From Catelliglobosispora koreensis DSM 44566 (lineage in GTDB: Bacteria > Actinomycetota > Actinomycetes > Mycobacteriales > Micromonosporaceae), in contig NZ_KB903290.1 of NCBI RefSeq assembly GCF_000379685.1, positions 124,001-188,000 of the forward strand: a stretch of DNA of 64,000 nucleotides, read 5' to 3'. Below the pieces are notes generated by a model that saw nothing but the letters and a program-made list of their open reading frames with translations, made no database searches and was not told the origin of the DNA. The position numbers were made by a program, and so were the translations under genes. Of this stretch, positions 58,787-64,000 are shown in pieces. Each line of letters begins with the position of its first letter. Position 1 is the first letter of the stretch.

Positions 58787-59968
58787 ATGGTCGCTGTGGC
58801 GGTAGGCAATGTTGACGTGGCACATATGGCGTGGGCTGCCGCCCGCGACGTCGCCACCGCCGTCCCCGCGATGGGCGCGCCGGTGAAAGTGGCCGTGGAT
58901 TCCGCACATGGACTGGCGCTGGCCAAAGATGTCACCGCGACCGTGGCGTCGCCGCCGTTCATGTGTGCGGCGATGGACGGTTACGCCGTGCGTGGTTTGG
59001 GGCCATGGCGGGTTGTCGGCAAGGTGCTGGCGGGAGCAGCGCCGTTGCCGCACAAGCTAATGCCCGGGGAGGGCGCCGAGATCGGAACGGGCGCGATCGT
59101 GCCCGACGGCACCGACGCGGTCATCCCTTATGAACAGTGCCAAGTGGAGCACGACATCGTGACCGCTGAACCTCCCACCCGCCGGCACATCCGGCATGCC
59201 GGTGAGGATTTCCCGGTCGGCGAAGTGGTGGCCTCGGCAGGACAGCGGGTCACGGCTGCGGTCGCCGGTGTGGTGGCACAGTCTGGTGTGGACGTTGTTT
59301 GGGTAACGCCGCAGCCGTCGGTATGGCTGATCGTGACCGGCGATGAGGTGATCACGTCCGGTGTGCCGGTGGCCGGGCAGGTTCGTGAAGCCCACACCGC
59401 GGTGGTCGCGGCGTTGACAGGACGGGCCGGCGGGGTGTTCGCGGGACGCACGGTGATTGGCGACGATCCGCAATTGCTGCGGCAGGAGCTTGAAGCCACG
59501 TCCGCGAAAGTTGTGGTGGTATCGGGGTCCTCTTCGGCGGGGCGGGCCGATCACTTGCGTGAGGTGCTGACGGGCATGGGTGGCCGTTGGCTGATCGATG
59601 GCGTGGCGTGCCGTCCTGGCCATCCGCAGGGGCTGGGGCAAACCGTGGACGGTCGCTGGGTGGTCAGTCTTCCGGGCAATCCGTTCGCGGGGATGGTGGC
59701 GGGCCTGACGTTGCTGGAGCCGTTGGTGTCCAGCCTCGCTGGGCGCGACCCAGCTAAAGCGTTGCGGCTGCCGGTTTCCGGCCACGTCGGGCCGTATGAG
59801 CATGGTGTGCGGCTGGTGCCGGTCACTTTGGACGATCGTGGGGGAGCCGTTGTCATCGCTGGTTCCCGCCCCGGGAGTCTGCGTGCGGTGGCGCGGGCTG
59901 ACGCGGTCGCGGTGATCGAGCCAGGATGGACAGACGGTGCGGTGGCTGAGTTGCTGCTTGTTCCCTAG
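58787..59968 (+). CDS. moeA: molybdopterin molybdotransferase MoeA
   Basis: 393 aa from ATG 58787. MoeA inserts molybdate into adenylated molybdopterin, the last step of cofactor synthesis. Family blocks: PPFMCAAMDGYAVRG near 57, GTGAIVPDGTDAVIPYEQ near 105, RHAGEDFPVGEVV near 137, VWLIVTGDEV near 180, VVVSGSSSAGRADHL near 248, and VSLPGNPFAGMVAGLTLL near 294. It is slightly divergent (SSSAGRADHL for the usual GGVSxGxxD), which could mean a specialised MoeA. Converges on modC with a 4-bp overlap, grouping molybdate use with uptake. Confidence 0.9.
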   Translation: MVAVAVGNVDVAHMAWAAARDVATAVPAMGAPVKVAVDSAHGLALAKDVTATVASPPFMCAAMDGYAVRGLGPWRVVGKVLAGAAPLPHKLMPGEGAEIGTGAIVPDGTDAVIPYEQCQVEHDIVTAEPPTRRHIRHAGEDFPVGEVVASAGQRVTAAVAGVVAQSGVDVVWVTPQPSVWLIVTGDEVITSGVPVAGQVREAHTAVVAALTGRAGGVFAGRTVIGDDPQLLRQELEATSAKVVVVSGSSSAGRADHLREVLTGMGGRWLIDGVACRPGHPQGLGQTVDGRWVVSLPGNPFAGMVAGLTLLEPLVSSLAGRDPAKALRLPVSGHVGPYEHGVRLVPVTLDDRGGAVVIAGSRPGSLRAVARADAVAVIEPGWTDGAVAELLLVP

Positions 59969-61032
59969 GCGGGGTAGGCGCGCGTTTCGGTGGCTTTGAC
60001 CGCGGCCCAGATGTGCTGGCCGGGGTTGAGGTGCAGGTGCGCCGCCGCGGCGGGGGTGACATCGGCTGCGGTGACCATGGGTCCGCCGAGCTGGATGCGC
60101 AGGTTGTCGCCGTGGCGGTGGATGCCGGTGATCGTGGCCTGCCAGGTATTGCGGGGGCTGCCGTCCGGCTTTTGCTGATACAGCGACACAGCCGAGGGTG
60201 AGAATGCCACAAATGCTTGCCCGACAAGGGGTTGCGTCGTGGTGAGGTTGAAGCCTCCCGGCAGGGTCACGCTGGTGCCGGTAGCGGTGCCCTGATACAG
60301 GTTGAGGCCGACCAGCCGGGCGATGTAGTCGGTGCGGGGCTGCGCGGTGATGGAGGCGGCGTCACCTTGCTGCACGATGGTGCCGTCTTCGATAACGACG
60401 AGGTGCTCGGCGAGCATCATGGCGTCGAGCGGGTCGTGCGTGACGATCAGCGTGGCGCCGGGATGGCCGTGCAAGTGCTGGTGCAGTTCGGCGCGGGTGT
60501 CCACGCGGGTGCGCGCGTCGAGGGCGGCGAGTGGTTCGTCGAGCAGCAGCAGCGCGGGATTGACGGCCAGTGCGCGGGCGAGGGCGACGCGCTGGGCTTG
60601 CCCGCCGGACAGGTGCCGTGGTCTACGGTCAGCGAGGTCTGCCAATCCCATTCGGCCGAGCCAGGCTGAGGCTAGAGCGCGGGCTTGTGTTTTCGTGCTG
60701 CCGTGGCGGCGTGGCCCGAACGCCACATTGTCCAATGCCGACAGATGCGGGAACAGCAGGTAGTCCTGGAACACAACGCCGACGGCCCGCTTCTCTGGCG
60801 GCACGAACAGTCTCGCGCCCGGATCGTCAAGCGTTTGCCCTTCGAGGCGGATGTGCCCGCCGGACAAGGGCCGCAACCCGGCAAGTGCCCGCAGCGCGGT
60901 GGTTTTGCCGGCGCCGTTAGGGCCAAGGAGGGCGACGACTTGCCCAGCGGCGACAGCCAAGTCGATGCCGAGCCGGAATGAGCCAAGCTCGACCTCAATT
61001 CGGGCATCCAATGTGGACACTGAAGAGGTCAT
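59965..61032 (-). CDS. modC: molybdate ABC transporter ATPase ModC
   Basis: 355 aa from ATG 61032, overlapping the modB stop (CCATGA); a GTG at 61044 is less likely. Walker A GPNGAGKTT near 40, Q-loop VVFQDYLLFPHLSALDNVAFG near 86, signature LSGGQAQRVALARALA near 137, Walker B LLLLDEPLAALDA near 157, H-loop VTHDPLDAM. The C-terminal ~90 residues are a TOBE/Mop domain (NTWQATITGIHRHGDNLRIQL) that binds molybdate. Powers molybdate import with ModB and ModA. Confidence 0.92.
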   Translation of the reverse strand: MTSSVSTLDARIEVELGSFRLGIDLAVAAGQVVALLGPNGAGKTTALRALAGLRPLSGGHIRLEGQTLDDPGARLFVPPEKRAVGVVFQDYLLFPHLSALDNVAFGPRRHGSTKTQARALASAWLGRMGLADLADRRPRHLSGGQAQRVALARALAVNPALLLLDEPLAALDARTRVDTRAELHQHLHGHPGATLIVTHDPLDAMMLAEHLVVIEDGTIVQQGDAASITAQPRTDYIARLVGLNLYQGTATGTSVTLPGGFNLTTTQPLVGQAFVAFSPSAVSLYQQKPDGSPRNTWQATITGIHRHGDNLRIQLGGPMVTAADVTPAAAAHLHLNPGQHIWAAVKATETRAYPA

Positions 61033-61826
61033 GGTGTAATCCACTTGTCGCGCAGGGCCGCGAGAATGGCTACTGACACGGTGAGCAGGACGAGCGAGAG
61101 CACGATCGCTGCCTGCAGATCGGTTTCCAAGGCTAGATATACGGCCAGGGGCATGGTTTGGGTGCGGCCGGGGAAGTTGCCGGCGAAGGTGATAGTGGCG
61201 CCGAATTCACCCAGTGCCCTTGCCCAGCAAAGGACCGCGCCCGCGCCGATGCCAGGGGCGACGAGCGGCAAGGTGACGCGCGTGAAGGTGCTCCACCGTG
61301 TCGCGCCTAGTGTGGCGGCGGCTTCCTCATAGCGGGAGTCAGCGCCGCGTAATGCGCCTTCGACCGCGATGACTAGGAACGGCATCGCCACAAATGCTTC
61401 GGCGAGCACCACTCCAGCGGTGGTGAACGGCAACGTGATGCCGAAGGTGTCATCAAGCCAGGAGCCGATCAGGCCACGGCGGCCGAAGACCAGCAACAGA
61501 GCCACACCGCCGACGACCGGTGGCAAGACAAGGGGGACCGTCACGAGTGCCCGGACAAGCCGCCGCCCGGGAAAGTTGGTGCGCGCGAGCAGCCACGCCA
61601 GCGGAACCCCGAAAAGCATGCACAGCAAGGTGGCGATGGTGGCGGTTTGCAGCGAAAGGCCAAGGGCGGCAAGGACACCCGGCTCGGCCAGGCGTCGAGG
61701 AAGGGTGGCCCACGGGGTGCGAATGAGCAGCCCGGCCAGCGGCAGCACCAGGAATGCCATCCCCGCGATGGCCGGAATGAGCAGGGCTAAGGGAATGCGG
61801 GCCCGGCCGTGCCGGTCGGCTGCCAT
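61029..61826 (-). CDS. modB: molybdate ABC transporter permease ModB
   Basis: 265 aa, six membrane helices. Begins ARIPLALLIPAIAGMAFLVLPLAGLL. The cytoplasmic coupling loop EEAAATLGATRWSTFTRVTLPLVAPGIGAG is the EAA motif of binding-protein-dependent permeases, and RALGEFGATITFAGNFPGRTQTMPLAVYLALE is the ModB/CysT-specific signature. It lies 12 bp after modA and overlaps modC by 4 bp. Confidence 0.93.
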   Translation of the reverse strand: MAADRHGRARIPLALLIPAIAGMAFLVLPLAGLLIRTPWATLPRRLAEPGVLAALGLSLQTATIATLLCMLFGVPLAWLLARTNFPGRRLVRALVTVPLVLPPVVGGVALLLVFGRRGLIGSWLDDTFGITLPFTTAGVVLAEAFVAMPFLVIAVEGALRGADSRYEEAAATLGATRWSTFTRVTLPLVAPGIGAGAVLCWARALGEFGATITFAGNFPGRTQTMPLAVYLALETDLQAAIVLSLVLLTVSVAILAALRDKWITP

Positions 61827-61838
61827 CGGTGGCGCCCG

Positions 61839-62630
61839 CTAAGGTTTCTGGAATCCGGCGCCGGTGAGCACCTTGATGCCTTGTTCTGACAGGACGTAGG
61901 CCAGGAACGCTTGCGCGCCAGTCTTGTTCGGTGAAGCTTTCAAAACCACTATGGGGTACTCGTTGATCGCTTGCGAGGATTCAGGGAACTCAAGGCCTTC
62001 CACGTCAGCGGCGGACCCTTTCGCATCGGTGCGGTAGACGAGCGCCGCGTCGACCTCACCGAGCTTCACCTTCGCCAGGGCCTGCTTGACGTCTTGTTCC
62101 AACGTGACAGGGGTGAGTGAGAAGTTGGCCGCAGCGAGGGCCTTCTTCGCCGCCGCTCCACAAGGGACCTGCTCGGCGCACAACGCGACTTTCAGCCCCG
62201 GCTTCGTCAAGTCAGCCAAAGCCTTGATGCCCTTCGGATTGCCTTTCGGCACCACGATCACGAGCTGGTTCTTCACGAAGGTGACGGCCGAGCCGTCAGC
62301 ATTTCCGGCATCGGTAACGGTCTTCATATTGGCCAGAGCCGCCGAGGCGAAAACATCGGCAGGGGCACCCTGGTTGATCTGTGTGGCCAGAGCGGAGCTG
62401 CCGGCGAAGTTGAACGTCACCTCCGACCCCGGGTTAGCGGCCTCAAAGTCTTTGCCGATCTGCTTGAACGCATCGGTTAGTGAGGCCGCGGCGAACACGG
62501 TGACCTCACCAAGACCGCCCGAGCGCGGTGGAGTCGCCGGTGTGCTGGTGGCGCATCCGGCCAGCAGCGTTCCTGCTGCCACGGCCGTTGCCAGGAAACG
62601 GTTTAGCTTCAACGCCGTGCCCTTTCTCAT
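61839..62630 (-). CDS. modA: molybdate-binding lipoprotein ModA
   Basis: 263 aa. Lipoprotein signal ALKLNRFLATAVAAGTLLAGC with Cys26 as lipid site. Mature part: VTVFAAASLTDAFKQIGKDFEAANPGSEVTFNFAGSSALATQINQGAPADVFASAALANM, the ModA signature with the conserved serines and alanines of the oxyanion site (AASL, GSS). EVDAALVYRTDAKGS lies near 192. Captures molybdate or tungstate outside the membrane. Start overlaps the upstream regulator stop (ATGA). Confidence 0.93.
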   Translation of the reverse strand: MRKGTALKLNRFLATAVAAGTLLAGCATSTPATPPRSGGLGEVTVFAAASLTDAFKQIGKDFEAANPGSEVTFNFAGSSALATQINQGAPADVFASAALANMKTVTDAGNADGSAVTFVKNQLVIVVPKGNPKGIKALADLTKPGLKVALCAEQVPCGAAAKKALAAANFSLTPVTLEQDVKQALAKVKLGEVDAALVYRTDAKGSAADVEGLEFPESSQAINEYPIVVLKASPNKTGAQAFLAYVLSEQGIKVLTGAGFQKP

Positions 62631-63025
62631 TTGCCGCTGGGCCTTTCCACGACAACCGCCGTCGACTTGATGACGGCGATGGCTAGCGACCCGACCTGTA
62701 ATCCCATCTCGTCAACGGCTTCACGGCTCATCAGCGACACCACCCGGAACGGGCCCGCCTGAATGTCGACCTGGGCCATAACGGTGTCTTTGACGATCCC
62801 GGTGACGATGCCGCGCAGCCGGTTGCGGGCCGAGGACACCTCACTATGCTCGCCGGGATCGTCAGCCAGGGACCGGGCGAAGGCGGCAAGGTCTTCGCCG
62901 CTGATCGCGCGGTGGCCGTGGTCGTCACGCCCGGCGGCGAGCCGGCCAGCGTCGACCCAGCGGCGCACCGTGTCGGCGCTGACACCGAGCAGCTGTGCTG
63001 CCTCACCTATCCGAAACGACGTCAC
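62627..63025 (-). CDS. HTH-TOBE molybdate-responsive regulator
   Basis: 132 aa from GTG 63025 (TSFRIGEAAQLLG); an ATG at 63049 would add 8 residues. TAGAGT ends 7 nt before the GTG, so it is probably leaderless. N-terminal excisionase/MerR-like helix-turn-helix: FRIGEAAQLLGVSADTVRRWVDAGRL. The C-terminal ~68 residues are one TOBE/Mop domain: NRLRGIVTGIVKDTVMAQVDIQAGPFRVVSLMS, which binds molybdate. It heads the modABC operon and is the likely molybdate sensor; a dyad lies directly upstream. Confidence 0.88.
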   Translation of the reverse strand: MTSFRIGEAAQLLGVSADTVRRWVDAGRLAAGRDDHGHRAISGEDLAAFARSLADDPGEHSEVSSARNRLRGIVTGIVKDTVMAQVDIQAGPFRVVSLMSREAVDEMGLQVGSLAIAVIKSTAVVVERPSGK

Positions 63026-63050
63026 ACGCCCTACTCTACGCCCTCGCATT

Positions 63051-63080
63051 TGCTAGCTGATTGCGCACTGCGTGCTAGCA
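63051..63080. promoter_or_regulatory. candidate operator of the molybdate operon
   Basis: Arms TGCTAGC (63051-63057) and GCTAGCA (63074-63080) with 16 nt between lie 25 bp upstream of the HTH-TOBE start, at or above the expected -35. Likely site for the HTH-TOBE protein itself. Confidence 0.55.
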
Positions 63081-63160
63081 GAAGCGGATCAGATGGCCCA
63101 TATCTAGCCGCATGTGCATGCGGACGGGCCCGCGGCGAGCTTCTGGGGTTGAATGGGGTG

Positions 63161-63721
63161 GTGAATACCTACGTGGTGCTGTTGCGCGGGATCAACGTCG
63201 GCGGCAAGAACAAAGTCCCGATGGCGGCCTTGAAAAAGTGCCTGGAAGATTTGGGATATACCAACGTTTCCACGTACATCGCCAGCGGCAACGTGATCTT
63301 AGAGTCCAAGAAACGGCCCGCTAAGGTGCAGGCCGAGATCGAGGCGGCGCTGCTCAAGAGCTTCACGCTCGACAGTGAGCTCATCAAGGTGCTGGCGTTG
63401 TCGCGCGAGCAGCTTCAGGCCGTCATCGACAACAAGCCCAAGGGTTTTGGCGAGCAGCCAGGCAAATATCACAGCGACGCCATCTTCCTGATGGGCATCA
63501 GTGCGGCCGAGACGATGGACATTTTCGATCCCCGCGAGGGAGTCGACGCTGTCTGGCCAGGTGACGGTGTCATCTACTCGCAGCGGTTAAGCGCCGAGCG
63601 CACCAAGAGCCGTCTGGGCAAGATTGTGGGCACACCGCCGTACAAGTCCATGACGATCCGCAGCTGGAGCACGACCACCAAGCTGCTGGACCTACTGAGC
63701 AAAATGGACGCTGCCAGTTAG
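63161..63721 (+). CDS. DUF1697 family protein
   Basis: 186 aa from GTG 63161 (NTYVVLLRGINVGGKNKVPMAALK); a GTG one codon earlier is possible. The family signature is YVVLLRGINVGGKN at the N-terminus, followed by VSTYIASGNVILES, FTLDSELIKVLALSREQLQAVI and GKIVGTPPYKSMTIRSWSTTTKLL. DUF1697 proteins are small cytosolic proteins of unknown biochemical role, common in actinobacteria. No operon partner visible. Confidence 0.9.
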   Translation: MNTYVVLLRGINVGGKNKVPMAALKKCLEDLGYTNVSTYIASGNVILESKKRPAKVQAEIEAALLKSFTLDSELIKVLALSREQLQAVIDNKPKGFGEQPGKYHSDAIFLMGISAAETMDIFDPREGVDAVWPGDGVIYSQRLSAERTKSRLGKIVGTPPYKSMTIRSWSTTTKLLDLLSKMDAAS

Positions 63722-63732
63722 ACGGCCGCTTG

Positions 63733-63759
63733 GGGTGCCCAGCCTATGGCCGGGCACCC
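63733..63759. terminator. terminator hairpin
   Basis: Arms GGGTGCCC (63733-63740) and GGGCACCC (63752-63759) with an 11-nt loop lie between the convergent DUF1697 gene (ends 63721) and the M23 peptidase (ends 63775). Confidence 0.7.
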
Positions 63760-63774
63760 GTTGAGCGGTGGTGC

Positions 63775-64000
63775 TCAGGAGAACTGGCAGCAGATGTTGT
63801 AGCCCTGCGACATCCAGAAGGACGTCGGGTTCGGGTTGTCGAGCGTGGGGTCGCCGACGCTGACGGCAGCGTGGGTTTGGCGTCCGTTGCGCATCTCGAC
63901 GTGCGTGTGCGGGGATCCGCCGGCCCGGTCGTCCTCGTAGCCGATGTGCTGGCCCTTGGCGATCGATTGCCCGACTGAGAAGCCGAGCGGGTCCAGGTGC
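63775..64000 (-). CDS. M23 family peptidoglycan peptidase, C-terminal part (runs off the window)
   Basis: The last 74 residues are visible, on the minus strand to a TGA at 63775. They include HLDPLGFSVGQSIAKGQHIG and SPHTHVEMRNGRQ. The HTHVE block is the conserved HxH zinc site of LytM/M23 endopeptidases, and GFSVGQSIAKGQHIG is the strand before it. A short C-terminal tail ends YNICCQFS. The protein cleaves peptide bridges in cell wall and is normally exported; signal and N-terminus lie beyond 64000. Confidence 0.8.
   Translation of the reverse strand, partial: HLDPLGFSVGQSIAKGQHIGYEDDRAGGSPHTHVEMRNGRQTHAAVSVGDPTLDNPNPTSFWMSQGYNICCQFS

Noticed and set aside
1-64000. tRNA, rRNA, CRISPR array, IS element or prophage
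   Set aside because: No tRNA-like cloverleaf arms, no spaced direct repeats, no transposase, integrase or phage structural genes seen in either strand; tandem repeats at 10070-10952 are protein-coding TPR units.

Overview
The window is dense, high-GC bacterial chromosome from an actinobacterium, probably the order Pseudonocardiales. Pointers are the many GTG starts, ATGA stop/start couplings, several likely leaderless genes (a -10-like hexamer 6-8 nt before the start), SigE- and CU044_5270-type sigma/partner pairs, DUF5937-type ArsR regulators, and a recurring TCCACNGTGGA palindrome. The taxonomic call is inference. I see no rRNA, tRNA, CRISPR array, IS element or phage genes.

Layout. 0-9.4 kb: three VOC proteins, TspO, a methyltransferase, an inositol-monophosphatase-like protein coupled to a DinB-like protein, a DUF5937 ArsR regulator, an ECF sigma factor with membrane partner, CutC and an M81 peptidase. 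9.4-12.0 kb: a TIR-TPR protein and an AI-2E permease. 12.1-17.5 kb: aceB-glcD-glcE-glcF, a glycolate-to-malate operon. 17.5-20.6 kb: a MerR regulator with a textbook 19-bp-spacer promoter driving an SDR, a small unknown protein, and a duplicated PCD-like/VOC protein. 20.6-27.3 kb: secreted and broken carbohydrate-active genes, namely two head-to-head fragments of PKD/CBM6/F5-8C proteins, an HNH nuclease, a ricin-type lectin, a one-piece sigma/anti-sigma/extracellular-sensor protein, a SnoaL-like protein and an alpha-L-fucosidase scrap. 27.2-38.9 kb: a second AI-2E permease, a lipoprotein plus SGNH hydrolase, a NarL-type two-component system, an Hsp20 with a small MerR regulator, and an ABC exporter divergent from a second NarL-type system.

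38.9-44.5 kb: a LysR-centred cassette (MFS, EamA, alpha/beta hydrolase, CxxC flavoprotein, DUF899 thioredoxin-like protein). Two near-identical 39-bp boxes lie at almost the same distance from the MFS and EamA starts. 44.5-56.7 kb: a subtilase, a SigE-type sigma with membrane partner, a small ricin-type lectin, a second DUF5937 ArsR with an MFS pump, a Tat-exported serine hydrolase, an OmpR-type two-component system and a flavin monooxygenase. 56.8-58.7 kb: an M28-like peptidase coupled to a CCG-repeat cysteine-rich small protein, divergent from a cysteine-bearing ArsR sensor. 58.8-63.1 kb: moeA convergent with a TOBE-HTH regulator/modA/modB/modC operon for molybdate uptake. The right end holds a DUF1697 protein and the C-terminus of an M23 peptidase.

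The strongest candidates for something undescribed are the ArsR / CCG-protein / M28 unit and the LysR dual-box redox-efflux cassette. The inverted gene-fragment junction at 20.94 kb is the clearest genome-rearrangement scar. Functions are read from motifs only; no database search was possible.
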